Positions 8,576 through 18,018 of a DNA stretch of 35,074 nt are shown one piece after another. Position 1 is the stretch's first letter; every line of letters begins with the position of its first letter. Where the stretch lies: contig QQUN01000038.1 of NCBI GenBank assembly GCA_008501585.1, forward strand, positions 1 through 35,074, read 5' to 3'. A program made the translations under genes and the position numbers. The DNA comes from Pseudomonadota bacterium (GTDB lineage: Bacteria > Pseudomonadota > Gammaproteobacteria > Burkholderiales > Rhodocyclaceae). The notes beneath the pieces are model-generated. The model was given only the letters and a program-made list of their open reading frames with translations, was not told the origin of the DNA and made no database searches.

Positions 8576-9747
8576 AGAAAGTTCGTTTGGCGTGGGTTTC
8601 CACGCATCCAATTCAATATCAGGCACCCTTGCTGCGCCAAATTGCAGCATGTCCGGACATTGATCTGACTGCGTTGTTCTTTTCGGATTTTTCTACGCGC
8701 AGCTTTGTCGATCCGGAATTCAACCGCAAGATCGAATGGGATACGCCGATGCTTGAGGGGTTCCGGCATGAATTCCTTCCCGGTACCGGTAGCCAGGTCG
8801 GGACCATCAAGGCGTTCGAACCGCGTGTGGGTGGTTTGGCTGCGCGATTGCGCAAGAGCAACTACGACGCGGTGCTCGTGCAAGGGTGGCAGCACTACGG
8901 CATGCTCAAGGCGGCCTGGTTGGCAAAGCGCGCAGGGCTGCAGGTGTTGATGCGCTGTGAGGCTACCGATCACGTGGCCTCGTCCACCGGAATTAAAGGG
9001 AAAGTGCGCGAGGCGGTGGTTTCGTTCCTGTTGTCCAATGTAGACCAGTGCATGGCGATAGGCTCGCGTAATCGCGAGTTCTATCTGCGTCGTGGCGTGA
9101 AACCCGAGAACATCGGAAGCATGCCGTACTGTGTGGACAATGACCATTTCCGTCGGCGAGCCGAGGCGACCGATGTGGCTGCGCTGCGGGCTCAGCTTGG
9201 GCTAGATCCGCAGCGGCCGGTTATCCTCTACGCCAGTAAGCTGATGCGGCGCAAATTCCCCGATCATTTGCTGGAAGCGTACGTCCGGTTGCCTGAGCCT
9301 CGCCCCTATTTGCTCTATGTTGGCGATGGAGAGTTGAAGGCCAGCCTTGAGGCGACCGTGAGCCAGCAAAAACTGGACGGTGTGCATTTTTTGGGGTTCC
9401 GCAACCAGAGCGAGCTGCCGTCGTTCTATGCGTTGGCCGACATATTTGTACTACCTTCCATTAACGAGACTTGGGGGCTGGTGGTCAACGAAGCCATGAA
9501 TGCGGGTTGCGCCATTGTCACTACCGACCAGGTCGGTAGCGCCGTCGATTTGGTGGCTGACGGTAAGAATGGTTACGTTCTGAAACCCGGAGACATCGGT
9601 GCGCTTTCTTCCGCCCTGCAGTCCTGCCTGGAGCCGCAGCGACTGCCGGCGATGCAGGGCGCAAGTCGCGAGCGCATTCGGCACTGGGGTATTCGGGAAA
9701 ATGTCCAGGGGCTGCGGGTTGCGCTTGGTCTGCCAATGTTGGCTTGA
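8572..9747 (+). CDS. glycosyltransferase family 4
   Basis: A 391-residue GT-B fold retaining glycosyltransferase that adds a sugar to the growing lipid-linked repeat unit at the cytoplasmic face. The N-terminus carries WVSTHPIQYQAPL at 8-20, common in GT4 enzymes of O-antigen loci. The C-terminal nucleotide-sugar site has the E-x7-E motif at Glu299 and Glu307 in INETWGLVVNEAMNAG. ATG 8572 sits in an ATGA overlap with the acyltransferase stop; the 5 codons available upstream are not needed. Donor and acceptor are unknown. Confidence 0.88.
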   Translation: MKKVRLAWVSTHPIQYQAPLLRQIAACPDIDLTALFFSDFSTRSFVDPEFNRKIEWDTPMLEGFRHEFLPGTGSQVGTIKAFEPRVGGLAARLRKSNYDAVLVQGWQHYGMLKAAWLAKRAGLQVLMRCEATDHVASSTGIKGKVREAVVSFLLSNVDQCMAIGSRNREFYLRRGVKPENIGSMPYCVDNDHFRRRAEATDVAALRAQLGLDPQRPVILYASKLMRRKFPDHLLEAYVRLPEPRPYLLYVGDGELKASLEATVSQQKLDGVHFLGFRNQSELPSFYALADIFVLPSINETWGLVVNEAMNAGCAIVTTDQVGSAVDLVADGKNGYVLKPGDIGALSSALQSCLEPQRLPAMQGASRERIRHWGIRENVQGLRVALGLPMLA

Positions 9748-9756
9748 GGAGGGATG

Positions 9757-10683
9757 ATGCGCTTCAGTATCGTTGTCCCTACCTACAATGAAGAGCACGA
9801 CATTGCCTGCACACTCGACAGTCTGGTGGTGCTTGACTGGCCCGACTTTGAGATCATTGTCGTCGACGACTCGACTGATCGTACGCCAGATATCGTTCGT
9901 GCTTACGCGGCGCGTGGCGTCAAACTGATTCGCCCTGCGGTGCGCGAAGGGCGCTGCGGCGCTCGCAATCAGGGAATCATGGCTGCCACGGGAGAAGTGG
10001 TTGTCGTGCTCAATGCAGATACTCACCTGCCGGCTGATTTTTTCCGGCGCATCGAGCCCCATTACACTGCCGGCGCCGATTATGTGTTGGTGCGCTCCGT
10101 AGTGGAGAATATGTGCGACCTGTTCGCGCGTTATGTCGAGTCCTCGGGCATTGCCTTGTTTTATGGCCAGGATCCGGATCTGATGGAGTGGACGGAGGGT
10201 TTTTCCTGCCGGCGCGAATTGGCAATACGTGCAGGGCTGTTTCCTACGGGCTATGTCGTGCCCATCTGCGCTGGCGAAGACGGGTTTTTTGGGGAAAACT
10301 TGCGAAAGCTCGGTGCACGCAAGAAAGTCGACCTTGATATTGTGGTTACCCATGTCGCTCCGGCGCCATTCGGCGAATACTGGGCGATCCGCAAGGGGCG
10401 CGGCCAAGGCAGTCCGCAGGTGCGCCGCTTTCTGCAGAAGTGGGGCTTTTCTCGTATCGGCTTGCGCGCCTCCCTCCGAGTGGTGCGAACGTTTGTCATG
10501 GCGGCGACGCTGCTGCCAATGCTATTGGTATGTTTTCGATATGCTAAGGTTTCGCCGCGTGGCGCACGCGATATCTTGCCTTTTTGTTGGGCTTGGCTGA
10601 TCGAGCAGATCGCTTTCAGCGTGGGTGAGTGGCAGAGTCTGTTGCGAATCTATCGCGCCGAACGCGCGCTAAAGCACGGGTAA
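9757..10683 (+). CDS. glycosyltransferase family 2, membrane-associated
   Basis: A 308-residue GT-A fold inverting glycosyltransferase. PTYNEE is at 8-13, VVDDSTD at 35-41, and the metal-binding DxD-type region is LNADTH at 85-90. GEDGFFGENLRKLG at 173-186 supplies the acidic catalytic position. A hydrophobic segment near 245-270 may anchor the C-terminus. AGGAGG at 9747-9752 overlaps the previous stop and is 4 bases before ATG 9757; ATG 9754 would leave only one base, so 9757 is preferred. The donor sugar is unknown. Confidence 0.87.
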   Translation: MRFSIVVPTYNEEHDIACTLDSLVVLDWPDFEIIVVDDSTDRTPDIVRAYAARGVKLIRPAVREGRCGARNQGIMAATGEVVVVLNADTHLPADFFRRIEPHYTAGADYVLVRSVVENMCDLFARYVESSGIALFYGQDPDLMEWTEGFSCRRELAIRAGLFPTGYVVPICAGEDGFFGENLRKLGARKKVDLDIVVTHVAPAPFGEYWAIRKGRGQGSPQVRRFLQKWGFSRIGLRASLRVVRTFVMAATLLPMLLVCFRYAKVSPRGARDILPFCWAWLIEQIAFSVGEWQSLLRIYRAERALKHG

Positions 10684-10751
10684 GCCATGTTGGCCCGCTA
10701 TTTTTCAAAGCAGCGGATGCCTATGGGCACCCCACTATTGGAAGGACGTTC

Positions 10752-11687
10752 ATGAGGGATTTGCCTGTTGGCGATCATACTCCCGCTGGATACAGGCTGC
10801 CGATGCCGGGGCGGTTCGAGCCGTTTAAGCGCTTGGTACGGGCCTACGGCTACCCGCTTTACAATTGGTGGAACCACCGCCGCCTGGCGCGCCGCTACGG
10901 CGATGCGCGCATTGCCGCCGATCTCTACCTGTGGGGGCAGCGCGGCAATGACTACGAGCGTCAGCGGCGTCGCGTCGCACGTTACCTGCCTGTTCAAGAA
11001 TCCCGCATCCTGGTCGCTGGCTGCGGTACCGGGCGCGACGTCGAGTCCTGGGTTCGATTGAGCCCGCGTGAGATCGTCGGTATTGACCTGTTTTCCTATC
11101 GCCGCGCCTGGGATATGTGGGTGGCGCGCTTCAAGTCCGTGGCGCCGGGCGTTTCGACGTCCTTTCAGCAGGGAAACCTGGAGGATCTGAATCAGTTTCC
11201 GGCCGGCAGTTTCGACCTGATCAGCTCCGATGCTGTTTTTGAGCATGTCCGGGATATGCCCAAGGTGCTGGCCCAATTTCGCCGGGTGCTCAAGCCGGGC
11301 GGCATCCTCTACGCCACCTTCGGCCCGCTATGGTATGGATGGGGTGGCGACCATGTTTCCGGCTACGATTCGGTGCTGTCGGGCTTCAATCATCTGACGC
11401 TCGAAGGGCCTGCGTACAAGGCTTATCTGGAAGGCCTGGGCCAGCAGGAGCATTCCGAGCACGATGGCCGTACCTGGATTGACAACGATCTGTTCAGCCG
11501 CCTGAAGCCAATGGAGTACCTCGAATGCCTCGAAGCTGCGGGCTTCGAGCGTTTGTTCGTTGCGGAGATCATCGATCCGTCAGCCGTGGCCTGCCTGCGG
11601 CACTCCGATTTTGATCGCACGCCTCTCGAAAAGCTCGATCTCCACGATCTGCTGGTCTCGGGTATGACCATTATCTACCGCCGTTGA
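10752..11687 (+). CDS. class I SAM-dependent methyltransferase
   Basis: A 311-residue protein with VAGCGTGRD at 88-96 (SAM motif I), GIDLFS at 110-115, SDAVFEHV at 159-166 and LKPGG at 180-184. These place it among Methyltransf_11-like enzymes. AAGGA at 10742-10746, 5 bases before ATG 10752, decides the start. Longer in-frame starts from 10629 would overlap the GT2 gene in another phase. The last codons overlap the TTG start of the next gene. It is the second plain methyltransferase of the operon, apart from the FkbM one, and probably methylates a sugar or caps a glycan. The target is not known. Confidence 0.84.
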   Translation: MRDLPVGDHTPAGYRLPMPGRFEPFKRLVRAYGYPLYNWWNHRRLARRYGDARIAADLYLWGQRGNDYERQRRRVARYLPVQESRILVAGCGTGRDVESWVRLSPREIVGIDLFSYRRAWDMWVARFKSVAPGVSTSFQQGNLEDLNQFPAGSFDLISSDAVFEHVRDMPKVLAQFRRVLKPGGILYATFGPLWYGWGGDHVSGYDSVLSGFNHLTLEGPAYKAYLEGLGQQEHSEHDGRTWIDNDLFSRLKPMEYLECLEAAGFERLFVAEIIDPSAVACLRHSDFDRTPLEKLDLHDLLVSGMTIIYRR

Positions 11688-12901
11688 ACGTGGGCGAATT
11701 GTCACACAAGATCACCGGGTCCCCGCCTCCGCTAAAGGTGGTGACGTCTTGCCGTGGTCGCTTTCATATCTTCGATCAGGCCCGCGAGTTGGCCCGGCAC
11801 GGTGTGTTGCATCGGCTTGTGGCCGATTACCCTGTGAGCTATGCCGAGCGGTTTGGCGTTCCGGCGGCTAAGGTCCATGCACTGGTGTTGCAGGGGATGC
11901 TCAACCACGGCTACGTGAAGGCCCGGCGATACCTGCCGAGCGCATGGCGGGACAAGACAGACGAGCTAATTCACAATAATTTTTCTCGCCGGCTGGCGGC
12001 TTGCGTGCCTGATGACACCGATTATTTCATCGGGCTGTCGTCGTTCAGCCTCGAGGCGCTGTATGACTGCCGCGACCGGGGTATTCGCTCTGCGGTCGAA
12101 CATGGCAGCCTGCACCTTGAGGCCAGCGAAGAGGTGGTGCGTGAAGAGGCGCGGCGCTGGGGGGTGCGTGGTCCGCTGGACATTCCCGCGCCGTGGTTGA
12201 TCGATAAGGAAAACCGGGAGTTCGAGGCTGCTGACCATGTTCATCTGCTTTCGAGCGCAGCGCGCGAGAGTTTTCTGCGCCACGGCGTGCCAGCGCACAA
12301 GATCGTGGTCAACCCCTGCGGTGTGGATTTGAGCGCCTTTTGCCCCGGGCGCAAGCGCGACGATGTATTTCGCGTCATTCAGGTGGGTGGGGTCAATCTG
12401 CGCAAGGGCGTGCTGACCGCTTTGAGCGCCTTTGCCGATTTCAAGGCACCGGATGCTCAGCTGTGGTTTGTCGGGGGAACGCTTGAGGGCTCGGGAGTCG
12501 AGGAGGCCGCTGGCAAGTTCCTGTCCCCGCGCGTGAGTTTCGTCAAGCCGGTGCCGCAATTTGAACTCAATGACTTTTACCAGCAGAGTTCAGTTTTCGT
12601 TCTGGCTTCATTGGAGGACGGGTTCGGGATGGTCGTGGCCCAGGCGATGGCATGCGGTCTTCCCGTGATTGTCACGGAGAATGTCGGCGCCCGTGATCTG
12701 ATCCAGGATGGCGTTAACGGGTTCGTGGTGCCGGTCGGCGCGCCAGAGGCGATTACGGACCGCATGCGCTATTTTTACGAGCAACCGGAGCGTCGGCGCG
12801 AGATGGGCGCTATGGCCAGGCGAACCATCGAGTCAGGTTATGGGTGGAGCGACTACGGCGACCGCCTTGTTGCCTCCATCCGCGCGCTGGTGCAGACATG
12901 A
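11684..12901 (+). CDS. glycosyltransferase family 4 with altered E-x7-E motif
   Basis: A 405-residue GT-B protein. The N-terminal half has CRGRFHIFDQARELARHG near 23-40, and the C-terminal Rossmann half has IQVGGVNLRKGV and the donor-site segment EDGFGMVVAQAMACGLP starting at Glu311. Relative to the usual E-G-F-G-x4-E pattern, the first Glu is Asp312 and the second is Gln320. Similar variants occur in some O-antigen GT4 proteins, so it may still be active. The start is a TTG at 11684 overlapping the preceding TGA; a GTG at 11690 is an alternative. Its end overlaps the wzx start by ATGA. Confidence 0.84.
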   Translation: MNVGELSHKITGSPPPLKVVTSCRGRFHIFDQARELARHGVLHRLVADYPVSYAERFGVPAAKVHALVLQGMLNHGYVKARRYLPSAWRDKTDELIHNNFSRRLAACVPDDTDYFIGLSSFSLEALYDCRDRGIRSAVEHGSLHLEASEEVVREEARRWGVRGPLDIPAPWLIDKENREFEAADHVHLLSSAARESFLRHGVPAHKIVVNPCGVDLSAFCPGRKRDDVFRVIQVGGVNLRKGVLTALSAFADFKAPDAQLWFVGGTLEGSGVEEAAGKFLSPRVSFVKPVPQFELNDFYQQSSVFVLASLEDGFGMVVAQAMACGLPVIVTENVGARDLIQDGVNGFVVPVGAPEAITDRMRYFYEQPERRREMGAMARRTIESGYGWSDYGDRLVASIRALVQT

Positions 12902-14355
12902 ACGCCACCGAGGGTATGCGCGGCCGAGTGCTGCGTGCGATCGGCGCAGAGGGTTTGGGCCAATTGCTCAACATGGCGGTACGCCTGCTATTAATCCCGT
13001 TGTTCCTGTCTGCCTGGGGTACTCAGGCTTATGGCGAGTGGCTTATTCTGACCGCGGTGGCCGCTTGGTTTAGCCTGGCTGATCTGGGTGGACAGATCTA
13101 CTTTATCAATCGCATGACCGAGTCATGGGCAAAGCGCCAGATGGAGGAGTTCCAGAAGGTGTTTGCTGCGGGCATGTTTCTTTTTGGCGTCTCGTCCACA
13201 GTTCTTATGACGCTTGCGGCCGTGGCGCTGATGCTCCCCGGCGTGCCTTCCTGGCTGGGGGTAGAGAACACACCCTCGAGCGTGGCGCGCTGGGTATTGT
13301 TGATTGTCAGTTTTCGTGTGCTGGCCTCCTTGCCGCTGGGGCTCCTGTTGGGCGTTTATCGTGCCACAGGGGCGCAGGCAACCAGCGTGATGTATGGAAA
13401 TCTGATGCTGCTGATTCAGCTGGTTTCGGGTGCTGCGGTACTTTGGTGGGGTGGAGGGATGGTTCTCATGGCCTGCACCGAGGTCATCGGTTTGGCGTTG
13501 GTGTCAGCGCTGGTCGCGTTTGACCTTCGGCAGCGACTGCCTGCCGAGATCCGGCTGTTTTCGGCGCGTCTGCCGGACATGCGGATCGTGCGGCAGGCGC
13601 TGGTCCCAAGCCTGCATTTTCTGAGTATCCAGTTTGCGATGGCGGCCATGATTCAGGGTTGTGTGATCGTGGTGGCCAAGGCCATGGGGCCCTACGAGGT
13701 CGCGGTTTTCTCGACCATGCGCACCATTGCCAATGTTGTATCGCGCTTCCTAGGTATGATGTCTCATTCTGCGTGGCCTGAATTTACGCGTCTGGCAAGC
13801 CAGAAAGATAGCGAAAAATTGCTGGGTCTTTTTCGGTCGATTTTCTTTGCCAGCGTGGTGGCCGGGTTGTGTTATCTAACCGTGCTGCAACTCTTCGGCT
13901 CAGATTTGTTCGACATTTGGCTGAACAAGCAATTGCCTTATGACTGGCTCAGCATGTTTCTGATGGGCGTATTCGTGATTTTCAGTAGTAACTGGACGCT
14001 GGGTGGCAATCTGCTTATGGCGACCAACCGGCATCACGACTTTGCGAAAATTCAGTTGCCTGTCAATGTGTTTGCCTTGGTTGTATGCTACTTGGGCGGT
14101 TTGTTGTACGGCTTGCAGGGCATGGTTGGTGGCCTCATCATCGGTCAGTCCGTGCCGATGATTTGGTTTACTGCCTGGATGCTGGCCCGGAGTGGGTGGC
14201 CGCGCGAGGCCCGCTATATGGTTGGACAATCCTTGCTGGTAGCACTGTTGTTGCCATTGTTTCTAAATGCATGGGCGGCGCTTCTGGCAACGGTGGTGTT
14301 CGCGCTCATCGGCGCACGCAGGCTATGGTTTGGCCAGCGCGGGCTTGGCATCTGA
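12898..14355 (+). CDS. wzx: Wzx-type oligosaccharide flippase
   Basis: A 485-residue polytopic protein, the length expected of polysaccharide transporters of the MOP/PST superfamily. Long hydrophobic segments occur throughout, consistent with 12 or more transmembrane helices. The N-terminal pattern IGAEGLGQLLNMAVRLLLIPLFL followed by WGTQAYGEW is typical of Wzx N-terminal domains (the quoted stretch is encoded near 12940-13035). It would flip undecaprenyl-PP-linked repeat units to the periplasmic face. ATG 12898 lies in an ATGA overlap with the preceding glycosyltransferase gene. Its neighbour is the polymerase candidate at 14391. Flippases are too diverse to infer the substrate. Confidence 0.85.
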   Translation: MNATEGMRGRVLRAIGAEGLGQLLNMAVRLLLIPLFLSAWGTQAYGEWLILTAVAAWFSLADLGGQIYFINRMTESWAKRQMEEFQKVFAAGMFLFGVSSTVLMTLAAVALMLPGVPSWLGVENTPSSVARWVLLIVSFRVLASLPLGLLLGVYRATGAQATSVMYGNLMLLIQLVSGAAVLWWGGGMVLMACTEVIGLALVSALVAFDLRQRLPAEIRLFSARLPDMRIVRQALVPSLHFLSIQFAMAAMIQGCVIVVAKAMGPYEVAVFSTMRTIANVVSRFLGMMSHSAWPEFTRLASQKDSEKLLGLFRSIFFASVVAGLCYLTVLQLFGSDLFDIWLNKQLPYDWLSMFLMGVFVIFSSNWTLGGNLLMATNRHHDFAKIQLPVNVFALVVCYLGGLLYGLQGMVGGLIIGQSVPMIWFTAWMLARSGWPREARYMVGQSLLVALLLPLFLNAWAALLATVVFALIGARRLWFGQRGLGI

Positions 14356-14390
14356 GGCTGCTTTGCGATGTCCATTCGAGGGCTGGCCAG

Positions 14391-15647
14391 ATGACGCGGA
14401 AAGACTACTTCAGCTTAATGACCGTGGCGCAGATATACCTCTTCGTCCAATTGTTCATCACCCCGTTGTTGTTGAGCGTTTTTGAGAACTCGGTGTTGGC
14501 GCGGATCATCGAGCGTGAGCTCTATTTTCCTTTGGCGACTTCCTTCTCGTTAGAATCCGTCGCTATCAGCATGCTGGTTTATGTCTGCTTCTTTTGTGGA
14601 GGGCTGGTTCGGCTTCCACGACTGACCTATGGTGTAGAGGAATTTGACTGGCATTCGCCCCGTATCGTGCGAATTTTTTGGGTAATTTTCGTAATCGGCT
14701 ACCCGCTCAAGTTGGCGCGTGCCGTTATCGATGGTGATATCCCGTCCGGTAGTGTTTACTACAGTCTATTTGGCGATACGGCCGAGTTTTTCATGTTGCT
14801 TAATTGGTTTCACATGGTGGCCCTGCCATTCTTGGCAATTGCCTATTATGAGAACTCGGCGCGTGAGCCGCGCATTGCCAGATATTACCCGCTGGTATTG
14901 TTGTGCTATCTGTGCGTTGGGGCTTTAAACGGCTCGACTTTTGCGCTCATTTTTCCTTTTGCAATACACTTGGCAATTCGTCAGCGCTATCGTCCTGTTG
15001 GCGGGTTTGGCTTGTTTGTTTTGGCGCTGATTGTTGTTGGGATCATCTATCTCAAAATTTTTATGAAAGTCATCATCATTGATGATCCAGATAATCAGAT
15101 GAGTATCTTTGCGCCATTAGCATTCCTTGTCAATCGAGTCAGTGTTTCTTTTGTCGTGTTTTCCATCGTGGATAACCCGACGTTTACCTATGGCTATGGA
15201 ATGTTTGAGCAGTTTATGTACAACTTCAAGGTTCCTGGCTACGAATACGCAGTCCCGGATGGCAACGCGTTCGGACGTTACTATTCCATCATCAACTCTC
15301 ATGACTATGCGACAAGCATGGCCGTATCGGTCGTTGGAGACCTGATACTTCACTTGGGGGTTTTTGGGGCGAGCTTGGGAATGTTTGTCGTTGGTGTCCT
15401 TTACAGGGGGGTGTCTTCGCTTTCCACTGCTGACAGCAAGCTGTCATGGATAATCTATGCCATGTTGTGGCCCATCATGGTGCATGGTTTAGAAAGCCCG
15501 GCCTCTGTGCTCAGTGGCACGGTCGTGAGAATGATCTTCCTGTGTGTAGCGTGCTATTTCGTCGGACGACTTTTCCTTGTGTCGCCGGACGGCGGCGGCC
15601 TCTCTGGTTTCGCCAGGGGGATATTCCGACGAACGACGTCAAAATGA
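14391..15647 (+). CDS. wzy: Wzy-type O-antigen polymerase candidate
   Basis: A 418-residue polytopic membrane protein with about ten hydrophobic segments and no soluble enzyme domain. A large hydrophilic stretch, roughly residues 260-310, with many Tyr, Asn and Asp lies between hydrophobic blocks, as in Wzy periplasmic loops. GAGGG at 14378-14382 is 8 bases before ATG 14391; the longer upstream frame overlaps wzx. The call rests on topology, length and position next to wzx, as Wzy proteins share little sequence. It would polymerise repeat units in the periplasm. No chain-length regulator (wzz) is in the window. Confidence 0.7.
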   Translation: MTRKDYFSLMTVAQIYLFVQLFITPLLLSVFENSVLARIIERELYFPLATSFSLESVAISMLVYVCFFCGGLVRLPRLTYGVEEFDWHSPRIVRIFWVIFVIGYPLKLARAVIDGDIPSGSVYYSLFGDTAEFFMLLNWFHMVALPFLAIAYYENSAREPRIARYYPLVLLCYLCVGALNGSTFALIFPFAIHLAIRQRYRPVGGFGLFVLALIVVGIIYLKIFMKVIIIDDPDNQMSIFAPLAFLVNRVSVSFVVFSIVDNPTFTYGYGMFEQFMYNFKVPGYEYAVPDGNAFGRYYSIINSHDYATSMAVSVVGDLILHLGVFGASLGMFVVGVLYRGVSSLSTADSKLSWIIYAMLWPIMVHGLESPASVLSGTVVRMIFLCVACYFVGRLFLVSPDGGGLSGFARGIFRRTTSK

Positions 15648-16783
15648 GCACTAACCGACGGGACGTCTATTTGGACCTGATGCGTGGGTGTGCGGCCCTG
15701 CTTGTTTGTGCTAACCACCTGCGCGCGGTCACTATGGCCAGTTACCATAGCCTCGCGGATGGCTCTTTGTTTCTGCAGGCGTTTTACGCGGCTACCAGCT
15801 TTGGCCATCAGGCGGTCATCATATTCTTCGTGCTGTCTGGCTATTTTGTCGGCGGTTCGCTGCTTGCGAAAGGCTCCGCTTTCTCATTGCGTTCGTATGC
15901 TATTGCACGCCTGACGCGGCTTTGGGTCGTGCTGATTCCCGCCTTGCTGTTGACTGCTGGGATTGACCACGTTCTGCACACGTCCGCACCAGAAGTCTTG
16001 TCTGGCGCCTACGCCGGTGTATGGAATCTTGGCCCCCAGCCTGGCGGAGATTATTCCGCCAGCGCCGCAGTGTTTCTGGGGAACCTGTTCTTTCTGCAGC
16101 AGATATTTCTGCCGGTTTTCGGCAGCAACGACCCTTTGTGGAGTCTTGCCTACGAATTCTGGTACTACGCCGCTTTCCCCCTATTGTTGGTTGGTCTCGG
16201 ACGCCGGTTAGAGCGCCGCAGCGTTATGTCGCGCTGCCTGGCAGTCGCCGCAGTGGCGTTGATCCTCGCCTTCCTGCCTTGGTCCGGGCGTGTCGGATTC
16301 CTTTGCTGGTTGGGCGGTGTGGCGGTATACGCCATGCGAGGCCATTTTCCTGCTGTGAACGTGTCGATGGCGTTGGTGATTTTTGTTGCGGGCTTGGGCT
16401 TTTCACGCTGGATGGGGTCGGGAGGCGTTGCAGCGGCCATTGTGGATCTGGAAATGGCGCTGGTCACGATGATCCTTGTGGCTGCTCTGGCGTCGAAGTC
16501 GGCGACGGTAGGCGTGTGGCGGCCGGCTGCCTGGCTGTCGTACCACCTGTCAGAGATGTCCTATACGTTGTACCTGATGCACTTTCCGTTGGCGTTGTGT
16601 ATCGGCGGTATTGTCCTGCGCGGCGACCGGTTGCTGCCCGATGCCGCAGGCTTGGCGACGTATCTGGGATGGTTTTGCGCCACACTCGTGCTGGCATGGT
16701 GTTTCTGGTTTGCCTTTGAGCGTAGAACTTATCAAATCCGTCAATCAGTGCAGCAAACCTTCGCGCGGCGGTGGATGAGTTGA
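15644..16783 (+). CDS. acyltransferase family 3 membrane protein
   Basis: A 379-residue polytopic protein. DLMRGCAALLVCANH at 11-25 contains the conserved His25 of acyltransferase-3 enzymes. FFVLSGYFVGGSLL, WSLAYEFWYYAAFPLLL and MSYTLYLMHFPLAL are further family signatures. It is the second O-acyltransferase of the locus and differs clearly from the one at 7493, so it probably modifies another sugar or position. ATG 15644 overlaps the wzy stop (ATGA) and its own stop overlaps the next start (TGATG). It probably acts on lipid-linked units or periplasmic glycan at the inner membrane. Confidence 0.85.
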   Translation: MSTNRRDVYLDLMRGCAALLVCANHLRAVTMASYHSLADGSLFLQAFYAATSFGHQAVIIFFVLSGYFVGGSLLAKGSAFSLRSYAIARLTRLWVVLIPALLLTAGIDHVLHTSAPEVLSGAYAGVWNLGPQPGGDYSASAAVFLGNLFFLQQIFLPVFGSNDPLWSLAYEFWYYAAFPLLLVGLGRRLERRSVMSRCLAVAAVALILAFLPWSGRVGFLCWLGGVAVYAMRGHFPAVNVSMALVIFVAGLGFSRWMGSGGVAAAIVDLEMALVTMILVAALASKSATVGVWRPAAWLSYHLSEMSYTLYLMHFPLALCIGGIVLRGDRLLPDAAGLATYLGWFCATLVLAWCFWFAFERRTYQIRQSVQQTFARRWMS

Positions 16784-18018
16784 TGAATACAAGAATGAAA
16801 AAGCGAATAGCGGTTGTAGCGCCCGACCTGGAAGACCTTGGCGGGGTTCAATCAATTGTTGAAATGGTGGTACGGCTGATTGAGGCTAGCGACCGATACG
16901 AATGCAAGATTATTTCGCTGGCAACGGCAGCCTCGGACAAACTCAGCACTCGCTTGCGCTCCCCGTCTTCGTGGATGCGTGGCGTGCGTACCGAGGTGCG
17001 CTACTGGCGCGGACGTACAGTTATTCACGTCGGCTGTAATTGGAGCGAGTTCGAGTTCATGCGCTACCGGCCGCGCCCGGCGTTGTCCGCGCTGCTGGCA
17101 GATTGCGACCTGGTGCAGGTCATTGGGGGCTTTCCCGCGTGGGGAGCGGTTGTCCCGGCAAGCGCTTTGCCGGTCGCCAACTGGGCGGCGACCCGCTGCT
17201 TGTGGGAGCGCTCTACGCTACTGGGCGTTGGGGTTTCTCCCAAAGTATTGTGGCGCCAGGTCATGACCAAAATCGTTGACCGCCTTGATGCCCGTGCCAT
17301 GGCGCAGGCAGACAAACGGATGGTAATGAATCCTCTGATGCGGGAGTATGCTGTGATGCTTGCGCCGCAGCGATCCGAAGACGTGGTTTATGCGCCGCCG
17401 GGCGTGGATATCCACTGGTTCGCTCCCGGCGCCAATAATGCACCCTTGCCAAGCGTGCCTTATGTTCTGGTGGTCGGTCGTCTCGGCGACAGCCGAAAGA
17501 ACCCTGCCTTGTTGCTGGAAGCCTTTCTTCGCTTCAGGAAATTGGTCGCCAGCCCTGTGCGTCTGGTGCTCGCCGGCGCTACCGGCCCTGACGATTCATT
17601 TTGGTCGCAGGCGGAACAAGCAGGGGTAAAAGGCGAAATCACGTTCCATGCGTCGCCGGATAAGCATGCCCTGCTCGCGCTCTACCAAGGCGCAACGTGC
17701 TTAGCCTTATCGTCAAATGAGGAGGGTTTCGGCATGGTGCTGGTGGAGTCGATGGCTTGCGGCACGCCCGTGGTAGCCACGCGTTGTGGCGGGCCAGAGG
17801 GCATCGTTAGTGACGGGCAAGATGGATTTCTGGTTGGGGTTGGCGACAGCGACGCGCTTGCAAAGAAGTTGGCGCAACTGTTCCTCGATAGCGATCTGCG
17901 CAGAAAGATGGCGCAGTGCGCTCGACAGACCGCGGTACAGCGATTTTCCGAGGAGGTTTCGGGTAATGCGTTTTTCGGTGTGTGGGATGAATTGACCGAG
18001 CAGAATCATGGAGAATGA
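16783..18018 (+). CDS. glycosyltransferase family 4
   Basis: A 411-residue GT-B glycosyltransferase. The N-terminal acceptor domain has VVAPDLEDLGGVQSIVEMVV near 10-30. The C-terminal domain has YVLVVGRLGDSRKNPALLLEA and the E-x7-E motif Glu314/Glu322 in EGFGMVLVESMACGTP. ATG 16783 shares a base with the acyltransferase stop. A downstream ATG at 16795 would also work. The 3' end overlaps the next gene by 11 bases. The donor and linkage are not predictable. Confidence 0.87.
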   Translation: MNTRMKKRIAVVAPDLEDLGGVQSIVEMVVRLIEASDRYECKIISLATAASDKLSTRLRSPSSWMRGVRTEVRYWRGRTVIHVGCNWSEFEFMRYRPRPALSALLADCDLVQVIGGFPAWGAVVPASALPVANWAATRCLWERSTLLGVGVSPKVLWRQVMTKIVDRLDARAMAQADKRMVMNPLMREYAVMLAPQRSEDVVYAPPGVDIHWFAPGANNAPLPSVPYVLVVGRLGDSRKNPALLLEAFLRFRKLVASPVRLVLAGATGPDDSFWSQAEQAGVKGEITFHASPDKHALLALYQGATCLALSSNEEGFGMVLVESMACGTPVVATRCGGPEGIVSDGQDGFLVGVGDSDALAKKLAQLFLDSDLRRKMAQCARQTAVQRFSEEVSGNAFFGVWDELTEQNHGE

